7,429 bases of DNA from Neptuniibacter sp. (GTDB lineage Bacteria; Pseudomonadota; Gammaproteobacteria; Pseudomonadales; Balneatricaceae): contig JAIBDV010000140.1 of the NCBI GenBank assembly GCA_024686055.1, positions 1 to 7,429 of the forward strand. Direction: 5' to 3'. The first letter of the stretch is position 1; each line of letters starts with the position of its first letter. The notes under the pieces were generated by a model that was not told the origin of the DNA, did no database searches, and worked only from the letters and a program-made list of their open reading frames with translations. A program made the translations under genes and the position numbers. Of the stretch, positions 1-5,585 are shown piece by piece.

Positions 1-683
1 GCACCCAGCCCGCCTTCATAACTGAACAGCTCTTCACGGCTTTCACGTTCATCCTTGAGGAAGATCCGTACACCAGAGTTCAGGAAAGACAGCTCGCGCA
101 AACGCTTGGCGAGGATGTCGTACTGAAAGGTGGTTTTATTGGTGAAGGTGTCCAGTGATGGATAAAAACGGACGCTGGTACCACTGGTTTCCGTTTTACC
201 CACAACAGTCAGCGGTGCCTGAGGGACACCGTGCACGTATTTTTGCTCATGCACTTCGCCCTGACGACGGATGGTCATGGTCAGATCAGTCGACAGCGCG
301 TTCACGACGGAAACACCCACACCGTGCAGGCCACCGGATACCTTATAGGAGTTATCATCAAACTTGCCGCCCGCATGCAGCACAGTCATGATCACTTCGG
401 CAGCGGAGACGCCTTCTTCTTCGTGAATTTCGGTTGGGATACCACGGCCATTATCGGCCACGCTGACGCTGTTATCCTGATGGATAATGACATCAATCTG
501 AGAACAGTGCCCGGCGAGTGCTTCGTCGATGGAGTTATCCACGATCTCGAACACCATGTGGTGAAGGCCAGTGCCGTCATCCGTATCACCAATGTACATA
601 CCCGGACGCTTACGTACCGCATCCAGGCCTTTCAGCACCTTGATGCTGGAGGAGTCGTAGTTCTGGTTCTCTTCACCGCTCAT
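1..683 (-). CDS. gyrB: DNA gyrase subunit B, N-terminal part (runs off the left edge)
   Basis: This is the ATPase subunit of DNA gyrase, which with GyrA introduces negative supercoils ahead of replication forks in the cytoplasm. The first 227 codons are present and the rest lies beyond position 1. The GHKL ATPase fold is intact: E46 and N50 in VFEIVDNSIDEALAG match the catalytic Glu and Mg-binding Asn of E. coli GyrB (E42, N46). D77 lies in DNGRGIP (77-83), the glycine-rich lid is at 105-131 (GGKFDD through GGLHGVGVSVV), and R140 and T169 match R136 and T165, residues linked to aminocoumarin resistance. All four offsets are +4, explained by a slightly longer N-terminus. The ATG at 683-681 is preceded by AGGAG about 8 nt upstream. 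The start is 17 nt after the recF stop, which suggests co-transcription or coupling with recF. The identification is very secure. Confidence 0.98.
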   Translation of the reverse strand, partial: MSGEENQNYDSSSIKVLKGLDAVRKRPGMYIGDTDDGTGLHHMVFEIVDNSIDEALAGHCSQIDVIIHQDNSVSVADNGRGIPTEIHEEEGVSAAEVIMTVLHAGGKFDDNSYKVSGGLHGVGVSVVNALSTDLTMTIRRQGEVHEQKYVHGVPQAPLTVVGKTETSGTSVRFYPSLDTFTNKTTFQYDILAKRLRELSFLNSGVRIFLKDERESREELFSYEGGLG

Positions 684-700
684 TCAGTCGGTCTCCTAAA

Positions 701-1792
701 CTAATCTGTGCACTTCACCTGGCCATTGGCCACGGTGAAATGGCTGATATTTACATCCGGTTGCCATTGGCGCTGTAGCGCATCACGGTCAACGCAGGTA
801 ATAAAACACTGATTGTGTGATGCCGCCAGAAAGTCACAGAACATCTGGCTGTGCTGGCTATCCAGCTCTGACGGCAGATCATCAATCAGGTAGATGCAGG
901 CGCGCTGGCTGAGCCGGTAAAACAGGCTGCCCTGGGCCAGTTTCAGTGCACTGACTACCAGCTTTTTCTGTCCTCGGGACAGGCGCTCTGCGGCATTATG
1001 GCCGTCGGCTTTGACTTTGAGATCCGCCCGCTGTGGGCCATAACCGGTAAAGCCCTGGCGCCGATCGCGCTCCAGGCTGTCGGCCAGTACGGCATCCAGC
1101 GGCTTTTTCTGATCCCAGCCGGGACGAAAACCCAGTTCGATCTCCACACCACCAAGCAGAGTGCTGAGGATCACCTCAAACTCAGGCTTTAACTGCTCAA
1201 TATAATGTGCGCGGTGCGCGGTGAGCAGGTCCGCATGGCGGATAAATTCCTGATCCCATGCCTGGCGTAAGCGAGGGTCAATTTTACCACATTTAAGCAA
1301 GGTGTTTCGCTGCTTCAACGCCCGCTTGAAACCACGCCAGAGCTGGATAAAGCTGCTTTCAGCATGGAACACACCCCAGTCGATATATTGTCGCCGCGCC
1401 TGGGGGCTTCCCTCCAGCAAATCAAAGGTATCTGAGTTAATCACCTGTAGCGGTAATAACTCCGCCAGGGTAGATAAGTCGATATTATTGCCGGCGTAAC
1501 GCATCAGGCTTTCGCCTGACAGCTGGCGCTGAATACCCAGCCGCTGAGTTGAACCGATCCCCAGCGCATCAATATCCGCCGCCACCATGCAGTGGCCGGT
1601 CTGACTCTGAATCAGATGACGGACATTCTGGGTGCGAAACGAACGGCCCAGACCCAGCATATGTACGGCTTCAAGCAGGCTGGTTTTACCGCTGCCATTG
1701 GCACCGTGCAGAATGTTGATATGGGGGGATGGATCGATAGAGACGTCATGCAGATTGCGGATCTGCTGAATATCAAGGTGGGCAATGGACAT
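701..1792 (-). CDS. recF: DNA replication and repair protein RecF
   Basis: RecF is an SMC/ABC-like ATPase that binds gapped DNA and, with RecO and RecR, helps load RecA during daughter-strand gap repair. The protein has 363 residues, close to the family's usual length of about 360. Walker A is GANGSGKT at 30-37, a YGPQRADL motif lies at 251-258, the ABC signature LSRGQKK is at 271-277, and Walker B with the D-loop is IYLIDDLPSELD at 300-311. All are intact. The ATG at 1792-1790 gives an N-terminus that aligns with E. coli RecF (MS, then about 28 residues to the P-loop), and no in-frame alternative start lies upstream. No purine-rich Shine-Dalgarno is visible before this ATG (the upstream bases read GGTAACCCCTATTTC), and a strong hairpin ends 16 nt upstream. 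Low translation is therefore likely. It lies between dnaN (54 nt gap) and gyrB (17 nt gap). Confidence 0.97.
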   Translation of the reverse strand: MSIAHLDIQQIRNLHDVSIDPSPHINILHGANGSGKTSLLEAVHMLGLGRSFRTQNVRHLIQSQTGHCMVAADIDALGIGSTQRLGIQRQLSGESLMRYAGNNIDLSTLAELLPLQVINSDTFDLLEGSPQARRQYIDWGVFHAESSFIQLWRGFKRALKQRNTLLKCGKIDPRLRQAWDQEFIRHADLLTAHRAHYIEQLKPEFEVILSTLLGGVEIELGFRPGWDQKKPLDAVLADSLERDRRQGFTGYGPQRADLKVKADGHNAAERLSRGQKKLVVSALKLAQGSLFYRLSQRACIYLIDDLPSELDSQHSQMFCDFLAASHNQCFITCVDRDALQRQWQPDVNISHFTVANGQVKCTD

Positions 1793-1808
1793 GAAATAGG
1801 GGTTACCA

Positions 1809-1839
1809 GCGCAGCCAGGGACAGAGGACCTGGCTGCGC
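1809..1839 (-). repeat. Perfect 11-bp inverted repeat (hairpin) between dnaN and recF
   Basis: Arms GCGCAGCCAGG (1809-1819) and CCTGGCTGCGC (1829-1839) are perfectly complementary around a 9-nt loop. In the dnaN-recF transcript this would form a GC-rich hairpin starting 7 nt after the dnaN stop codon and ending 16 nt before the recF ATG. No T-run follows in the minus-strand direction, so it does not look like a complete intrinsic terminator. A pause or partial terminator, an RNA-stability element protecting the dnaN message, or a dampener of recF translation are all possible. The structure is seen directly; the function is inferred. Confidence 0.75.
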
Positions 1840-1846
1840 ACAGGAC

Positions 1847-2950
1847 TTACATACGCATCGGCATAACAACGTACAGGCAATCCGCTTCATCCATTCCTTC
1901 AAGCAGCACACTGCTGTTGGAGTCAGAGAGCGTGAGACGTACGGTATCCGAACTGAGAATAGACAGTACATCCAGCAGGTAGTTAACGTTAAAACCAATC
2001 TCCAGTGATTCACCTTCGTAATCGACAGAGACAGTTTCTTCCGCTTCTTCCTGTTCCGGGTTGTTGGCCATCACCTGCAGGAAGCCACTGGACAGTGACA
2101 TCCGCACACCACGGTATTTTTCATTAGACAGGATCGCGATCCGGCTGAACACCTGACGCAGTTCCTGACGCTCACCCAGTACCTGTTTATCACCGTTTTT
2201 CGGGATAACACGCTGATAGTCCGGGAATTTCCCATCCACCAGTTTGGAGGTGAAAATAAAGTCCCCTACGTAGGCGCGGATATGGCTGCTACCAATGACC
2301 AGCCGTACCGGTTGCTCGCCATTTTGCAGCAGGCGAGCCAGCTCCAGAATGCCTTTACGCGGTACGATAATCTGGCTGGGCGCAGCATTAGCACCTTCAG
2401 CATTGGCGCGACAGGTCGCCAGTCGATGGCCATCTGTCGCCACTGAGCGCAAAGAGCCTTCGGCGATTTCAAGCAACATACCGTTCAGGTAGTAGCGTAC
2501 GTCCTGCTGGGCCATGGAGAAGCCCGCTTTATCGATCAGGCGACGCAATTCAGCCTGAGACAGGGTCAGCTCCATCGCCTGAGGGCCATCATCCACATTC
2601 GGGAATTCAGCCGCCGACAGAGTCGAGAGGGTAAAACGGCTACGGCCAGCCTTGATCACCATCTTCTGACCGGACAGGGCCAGTTCAATGCGCGCATCAT
2701 CGGGCAGTGACTTACAGATATCCATCAGTTTACGCGCCGGGACGGTAATGGAACCCGCTTCTGCAGCCTCGTCCAGAGTGACGCGGCCCACCAGCTCTAC
2801 TTCAAGATCCGTACCTGTCATCGACAGCTGATCACCTTCAACAACCAGCAGGATGTTGGACAGCACAGGCAACGTCTGACGACGTTCCACAACACCAGCC
2901 ACCAACTGCAGTGGTTTGATTAAGGCCTCTCTGGAAATGACAAATTTCAT
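1847..2950 (-). CDS. dnaN: DNA polymerase III beta subunit (sliding clamp)
   Basis: The beta clamp forms a dimeric ring around DNA and gives Pol III its processivity. It also docks Hda, the mismatch-repair proteins and translesion polymerases. The protein has 367 residues against 366 in E. coli and is similar over its full length. Three clamp folds lie at about 1-125, 130-250 and 252-367. Recognisable blocks are LTGTDLE-like MTGTDLE (44-50), VPARK (70-74), GRSRFTLSTL (102-111), QDVRYYLNGML (149-159), ATDGHRL (171-177), FTSKLVDGKFPDY (233-245), ILSNEKYRGVR (273-283) and the C-terminal VVMPMRM. The last, with the 171-177 block, contributes to the hydrophobic partner-binding cleft. The ATG at 2950-2948 has AAGGTGG about 7 nt upstream. 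The start lies 37 nt after the dnaA stop, consistent with a dnaA-dnaN operon. A near-consensus DnaA box overlaps this ribosome-binding site. Confidence 0.98.
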   Translation of the reverse strand: MKFVISREALIKPLQLVAGVVERRQTLPVLSNILLVVEGDQLSMTGTDLEVELVGRVTLDEAAEAGSITVPARKLMDICKSLPDDARIELALSGQKMVIKAGRSRFTLSTLSAAEFPNVDDGPQAMELTLSQAELRRLIDKAGFSMAQQDVRYYLNGMLLEIAEGSLRSVATDGHRLATCRANAEGANAAPSQIIVPRKGILELARLLQNGEQPVRLVIGSSHIRAYVGDFIFTSKLVDGKFPDYQRVIPKNGDKQVLGERQELRQVFSRIAILSNEKYRGVRMSLSSGFLQVMANNPEQEEAEETVSVDYEGESLEIGFNVNYLLDVLSILSSDTVRLTLSDSNSSVLLEGMDEADCLYVVMPMRM

Positions 2951-2953
2951 CGG

Positions 2954-2962
2954 TTATCCACC
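2954..2962. promoter_or_regulatory. Possible DnaA box overlapping the dnaN ribosome-binding site
   Basis: TTATCCACC on the plus strand matches the strong consensus TTATCCACA at 8 of 9 positions. Read on the minus strand it contributes the GGTGG of the dnaN Shine-Dalgarno, so the match may be forced by translation signals. Equally good matches occur inside coding sequence of this window, so binding here is uncertain. Confidence 0.3.
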
Positions 2963-2987
2963 TTGCACCTTCATTCCGGTCAACCTG

Positions 2988-4526
2988 TTACGCTGTCAGA
3001 TGACGCAACAGGTTTTGATAATCTTCTCTGATATCCGTATCACTCTCGCGCAGCTCCTTTATCTTGCGACATGCATGGAGCACAGTTGTGTGATCCCGGC
3101 CGCCAAACGCATCGCCGATCTCCGGCAGACTGTGATTGGTCAGCTCTTTCGCCAGGCTCATTGCTACCTGACGAGGTCGCGCAACAGAGCGACTGCGACG
3201 CTTTGATAGCAGGTCAGAGATTTTGATTTTAAAGTAATCGGCGACTACACGCTGAATGTTATCAATACTAACCTGTTTATCCTGCAAAGCCAGCAGGTCT
3301 TTCAGAGATTCTTTAATAAACGGCGTGGTGATTGCATTGCCCGTAAAATGCGCATTGGCAATCACCCGTTTCAGCGCGCCTTCGAGCTCACGAACGTTAG
3401 AACGAATCTTCTGTGCCAGGAAGAAAGCAGCATCATCCGGCAGCTGAATTTTCGCTTCGGTGGCCTTCTTCATCAGAATCGCCACCCGGGTTTCCAGCTC
3501 TGGTGGCTCGATGGCCACGGTCAGGCCCCAGCCAAAACGGGACTTAAGACGCTCTTCAACGCCGATGATCTCTTTCGGATAACGGTCCGACGTCAGGATC
3601 ATCTGCTGGCCACTCTCCAGCAGCGCATTAAAGGTGTGGAAGAACTCCTCCTGGGAGCGCTCTTTACCAGCGAAGAACTGGATATCATCAATCAGCAAGG
3701 CATCGACTGAACGGTAATAACGCTTAAAGTCGTTAATTGCGTTGAGCTGCAGCCCTTTCACCATGTCGGCGACAAAGCGCTCGGAGTGCAGGTAGACGAT
3801 TTTGGCATTGGGATTACGCTTGCGCATCTGAATGCCAACGGCCTGCATCAAGTGGGTTTTACCCAGGCCCACACCACCGTATATAAAGAGTGGGTTGTAA
3901 GCACTGCCAGGGTTGTCGGCAACCTGCTGAGCAGCAGCAAGTGCCAGCTGGTTGGATTTACCCTGTACGAAAGACTCAAAGGTAAAGGCAGCACTGAGGT
4001 TGGACTGATGCTTGATCCCCCCCTCCACATCCACCGTACGTTCAGGCATCAACGGTTGCTGATAAGGCACGGTCTGCGCGACGAGCTCGCGGGCGGGGGC
4101 TGATGCGGGAACCGTTGCGACAAGCGGAGGGTTCGCAGCGGGAGCAACCTGCATGGAAGCCGGCGCCGGGGTGAAGACTGGTTCACGAACCGGCAGGGCC
4201 GTTGGCGGTGGAGCCACCTGAGTGGCTGGACGGGGACGGACCTGAGTCACAGCAACACGCCGCTGTACTGCGTGCGAAGTGCGCTGAGCAACATCCAGCC
4301 GCACGTCCGCACTGATATCACCACTGATATCCGCCACAACCTGACGGATGCGGGCCAGGTACTTGTCATTCACCCAGTCGCGAACAAAGCGGTTCGGGGC
4401 CATCAGCGTCAGCTGTGCGCCATTCGCATGCGCTACTTTTAGCGTGCGAATCCAGGTGTTGTACTGCTGAGTCGGAAATTCTTCCTGCAAACTGAGCAGA
4501 CAGCGTTCCCACAGTTCCGCTGACAT
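2988..4526 (-). CDS. dnaA: Chromosomal replication initiator protein DnaA
   Basis: DnaA is the AAA+ ATPase that binds DnaA boxes, melts oriC and recruits the DnaB helicase; it also acts as a transcription factor. The protein has 512 residues. Domain I spans about 1-85 and begins MSAELWERCLLSLQEEF. A proline- and alanine-rich linker (domain II, about 86-175) makes the protein longer than the 467-residue E. coli DnaA, as in Pseudomonas. Domain III carries Walker A GGVGLGKTH (217-225, K223), Walker B LLIDDIQF (277-284), sensor 1 LTSDR (311-315), the arginine-finger region VEERLKSRF (323-331) and the sensor 2 arginine R379 in SNVRELEGAL. Domain IV holds the helix-turn-helix and the DnaA signature GDAFGGRDHTTVLHA (471-485). 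The ATG at 4526-4524 has AGGAG about 7 nt upstream. It is the first gene of the minus-strand block, with a candidate self-regulated promoter in the adjacent origin region. Confidence 0.99.
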   Translation of the reverse strand: MSAELWERCLLSLQEEFPTQQYNTWIRTLKVAHANGAQLTLMAPNRFVRDWVNDKYLARIRQVVADISGDISADVRLDVAQRTSHAVQRRVAVTQVRPRPATQVAPPPTALPVREPVFTPAPASMQVAPAANPPLVATVPASAPARELVAQTVPYQQPLMPERTVDVEGGIKHQSNLSAAFTFESFVQGKSNQLALAAAQQVADNPGSAYNPLFIYGGVGLGKTHLMQAVGIQMRKRNPNAKIVYLHSERFVADMVKGLQLNAINDFKRYYRSVDALLIDDIQFFAGKERSQEEFFHTFNALLESGQQMILTSDRYPKEIIGVEERLKSRFGWGLTVAIEPPELETRVAILMKKATEAKIQLPDDAAFFLAQKIRSNVRELEGALKRVIANAHFTGNAITTPFIKESLKDLLALQDKQVSIDNIQRVVADYFKIKISDLLSKRRSRSVARPRQVAMSLAKELTNHSLPEIGDAFGGRDHTTVLHACRKIKELRESDTDIREDYQNLLRHLTA

Positions 4527-4545
4527 CGGTGGCTCCTATCCTGCC

Positions 4546-4560
4546 TGAATAAGTTATTCA
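4546..4560. repeat. Palindrome TGAATAA-G-TTATTCA in the dnaA leader
   Basis: Two perfect 7-bp arms flank a single G, 13 bp from the proposed dnaA Shine-Dalgarno. Each arm resembles the first seven bases of the loose DnaA box TTATNCACA (with N = T), but both lack its CA end. It could be a dyad operator for an unknown regulator, a head-to-head pair of weak DnaA sites, or chance in AT-rich DNA. Confidence 0.45.
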
Positions 4561-4598
4561 ATGAGTTATACATGCCCGGAGGCGTTGATCTGGCAGCC

Positions 4599-4627
4599 AT
4601 TCTAGCCTCACCCCTGGTTTTTATCCA
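4599..4627 (-). promoter_or_regulatory. Candidate sigma70 promoter of dnaA
   Basis: On the minus strand, TGGATA (4627-4622) lies 17 bp before TAGAAT (4604-4599). These match the -35 and -10 consensus at 4 of 6 and 5 of 6 positions. Transcription would start near 4592 and leave a leader of about 65 nt before the dnaA ATG. The -35 lies inside the perfect DnaA box at 4621-4629, so bound DnaA should compete with RNA polymerase. This is a sequence-based inference without transcript data. Confidence 0.55.
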
Positions 4628-4629
4628 CA
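4621..4629 (+). promoter_or_regulatory. Consensus DnaA box TTATCCACA
   Basis: This is an exact match to the high-affinity DnaA box and the only 9/9 site in the intergenic region. It lies 95 bp upstream of the dnaA start and overlaps the candidate dnaA -35. It could serve both origin assembly and autorepression of dnaA. Confidence 0.85.
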
Positions 4630-4664
4630 AAAGAACACAAGAAATACATATTCCTTCCCCACCT

Positions 4665-4673
4665 TTATGCACA
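4665..4673 (+). promoter_or_regulatory. DnaA box TTATGCACA
   Basis: This fits the relaxed consensus TTATNCACA and differs from the strong box only at position 5. Its start is 44 bp (about four helical turns) from that of the perfect box at 4621, in the same orientation. Confidence 0.75.
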
Positions 4674-4701
4674 AAATGTTCAAGTCGGCCTAAAAGTCAG
4701 C

Positions 4702-4744
4702 TTATCCCAGACTAACCCACAATGTTATCCGCTACTTATCCCAG
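4702..4744 (+). repeat. Phased array of four DnaA-box-like sites
   Basis: Four related 9-mers follow one another on the same strand: TTATCCCAG at 4702, TAACCCACA at 4713, TTATCCGCT at 4725 and TTATCCCAG at 4736. Start-to-start distances are 11, 12 and 11 bp, about one helical turn each. Each differs from TTATCCACA at two or three positions. The outer two lie in an identical 11-bp repeat, CTTATCCCAGA. The pattern resembles the low-affinity DnaA sites that fill the spaces between strong boxes in E. coli oriC, where DnaA-ATP assembles as a filament. Confidence 0.55.
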
Positions 4745-4792
4745 AAGGGCCTTGTCGGCTAAGAAGCCTATTAAGCAGGGGGGTAGAGGGAA

Positions 4793-4801
4793 TTACCCAC
4801 A
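4793..4801 (+). promoter_or_regulatory. DnaA box TTACCCACA
   Basis: There is one mismatch (position 4) from TTATCCACA, and the orientation is the same as the other sites. The next site begins 22 bp away, two helical turns, at 4815. Confidence 0.6.
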
Positions 4802-4814
4802 GTAATTAACAGCT

Positions 4815-4823
4815 TTAAACACA
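4815..4823 (+). promoter_or_regulatory. Weak DnaA-box-like site TTAAACACA
   Basis: There is one mismatch from the relaxed consensus TTATNCACA and two from the strict one. It is on the same face of the helix as the site at 4793 and has the same orientation. A further, weaker site (CTGTTCACA, 4872-4880, two mismatches from the relaxed consensus) lies 57 bp on. Confidence 0.4.
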
Positions 4824-4920
4824 GGTAATCCCCATTCTCCCTCACTCCCTGAATCGAGCTCAAACCTTTGCCTGTTCACAACTTTTATCTGCTGAATCCC
4901 CGCTATTTATGGAATTTAGC

Positions 4921-4949
4921 TTGATTCAAACGGGTTAACTCCATAGAAT
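4921..4949 (+). promoter_or_regulatory. Candidate sigma70 promoter of rpmH-rnpA-yidC
   Basis: TTGATT (4921-4926) and TAGAAT (4944-4949) are separated by the optimal 17 bp and match the consensus at 4 of 6 and 5 of 6 positions. Transcription would begin near 4956, giving a leader of about 75 nt before the L34 start codon. The bases just after the -10, GCCGCG, form a GC-rich discriminator of the kind found at ribosomal promoters repressed by ppGpp and DksA. Stringent control is inferred by analogy. Confidence 0.6.
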
Positions 4950-4975
4950 GCCGCGTCTGATTTTCATTACCGGGA

Positions 4976-5002
4976 AATCAGTTAATTCAATTAATTTTTT
5001 TC
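4976..5002. other. AT-rich stretch, candidate DNA unwinding element
   Basis: About 24 of 27 bases are A or T, ending in a run of seven T at 4995-5001. It is the most AT-rich part of the intergenic region and lies on the side of the DnaA boxes expected if they are arranged as R1 and the unwinding element are in E. coli. It also falls in the rpmH leader, so it could instead be a transcript feature. A small 5-bp hairpin (CTAAC 5003-5007, GTTAG 5015-5019) follows directly. Confidence 0.4.
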
Positions 5003-5031
5003 CTAACAGCTAGCGTTAGCAGGTGCAGGCA

Positions 5032-5166
5032 ATGAAAAGAACTTTCCAACCCAGCGTACTGAAGCGCAAACGTACTCACGGTTTCCGTGCCCGCATGTCC
5101 ACTAAAAATGGTCGTCTGGTCATCAACCGTCGTCGCGCAAAAGGTCGTAAGCGTCTCAGCGCTTAA
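5032..5166 (+). CDS. rpmH: 50S ribosomal protein L34
   Basis: L34 is a small, highly basic protein of the large ribosomal subunit that binds 23S rRNA. The 44-residue sequence starts MKRTFQPSVLKRKRTHGFRA and ends RKRLSA. It matches the family almost throughout, with arginine and lysine spread along its length, and is two residues shorter than E. coli L34. The ATG at 5032 is preceded by AGGTG at 5021-5025. It is the first gene of the rightward block, downstream of the candidate promoter at 4921-4949 and 31 nt ahead of rnpA. The rpmH-rnpA pairing is nearly universal in bacteria and couples ribosome and RNase P production. Confidence 0.99.
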   Translation: MKRTFQPSVLKRKRTHGFRARMSTKNGRLVINRRRAKGRKRLSA

Positions 5167-5197
5167 GTCGACCGTACTGGTCTGGTCACCTGACATT

Positions 5198-5566
5198 ATG
5201 TCTGAATTCAAATATCCCCGAGAGTTACGCCTGTTAACAGGCGGAGACTTTCAGCAGGTTTTTGACAACGTTTCGTTGAAGGTGCCAGACCGGCACATCC
5301 TCATTCTGGCCCGTCCTAACGGCCTGGATCACCCTCGTCTGGGGTTTGTGATCTCCAAAAAAAATGTTCGCCATGCTGTGAAACGTAATCGCGTTCGCCG
5401 CATTATGCGCGAGTCATTCCGTCTCAATCAGCATAACCTTCCACCCGTGGATATCCTGATCATGGCCCGTAAGGGTATCGATGAACTGGAAAAGGATGAA
5501 CTTCATCGCCTGGCGAAGAAGTGCTGGTCACGATTGAGAAAAAAAGCCAAACAAGCTTCAACTTAA
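5198..5566 (+). CDS. rnpA: Ribonuclease P protein component (C5 protein)
   Basis: RnpA is the protein cofactor of RNase P. It binds the 5' leader of pre-tRNA and assists the catalytic RNA in maturing tRNA 5' ends. The protein has 122 residues and is basic. The family core is clear: LLTGGDFQQVFD (12-23), the DHPRLGFVISKKNVRHAVKR run (44-63) and the RNR motif at 63-65 followed by VRRIMRESFR, the main RNA-binding helix. The DILIMARKG segment at 85-93 forms the last conserved strand. I chose the ATG at 5198 because MSEFKYPRELRLL aligns with the start of related proteins. The frame stays open further upstream into rpmH, but that extension is not RnpA-like. The Shine-Dalgarno is weak, so translation may depend on rpmH, which ends 31 nt upstream. 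yidC starts 19 nt after the stop. Confidence 0.97.
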   Translation: MSEFKYPRELRLLTGGDFQQVFDNVSLKVPDRHILILARPNGLDHPRLGFVISKKNVRHAVKRNRVRRIMRESFRLNQHNLPPVDILIMARKGIDELEKDELHRLAKKCWSRLRKKAKQAST

Positions 5567-5585
5567 CGAACCGGTTAAAAACACG

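Larger units (their letters stand above)
4527..5031. other. oriC: Non-coding dnaA-rpmH intergenic region, likely oriC
   Basis: This 505 bp gap holds no credible gene. It contains a perfect DnaA box, three further boxes with zero to two mismatches, a group of weaker phased sites, an AT-rich candidate unwinding element and divergent promoters for dnaA and rpmH. Its position between dnaA and rpmH is that of the mapped origin in Pseudomonas. Genes on both sides are transcribed away from it. Only one GATC (4587-4590) is present, unlike the many in E. coli oriC, so Dam/SeqA control of the enteric type is not indicated. Assignment as oriC rests on content and synteny; strand-skew analysis of the whole chromosome was not possible here. 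Confidence 0.85.

Noticed and set aside
196..204. TTACCCACA within gyrB, identical to the proposed box at 4793
   Set aside because: It is isolated inside coding DNA with no other origin signal nearby. It shows that one-mismatch boxes arise by chance and limits confidence in the weaker intergenic sites.
535..543. DnaA-box match TTATCCACG in gyrB
   Set aside because: It encodes the invariant Val-Asp-Asn of the GyrB ATP site, so the match follows from protein conservation.
231..704. A 157-codon plus-strand frame opposite gyrB
   Set aside because: The minus strand encodes an unmistakable GyrB ATPase domain. The plus frame is its shadow and lacks a supporting ribosome-binding site or family resemblance.
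1809..1839. The dnaN-recF hairpin as a complete rho-independent terminator
   Set aside because: No T-run follows the stem in the direction of transcription, and recF and gyrB continue downstream without a clear new promoter.
4976..4988. Possible IHF site (AATCAG-TTAA-TTC)
   Set aside because: It misses the last base of WATCARNNNNTTR and such matches are common in AT-rich DNA. There is no second line of evidence.
4527..5031. Dam/SeqA-type origin sequestration
   Set aside because: Only one GATC is present in 505 bp, far from the clustering seen in E. coli oriC.
5087..5197. In-frame extension of rnpA upstream to an ATG inside rpmH (an rpmH-rnpA overlap as in Thermus)
   Set aside because: The 37 extra residues are simply the other frame of the conserved L34 gene and do not resemble RnpA. 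The ATG at 5198 gives a normal-length protein.
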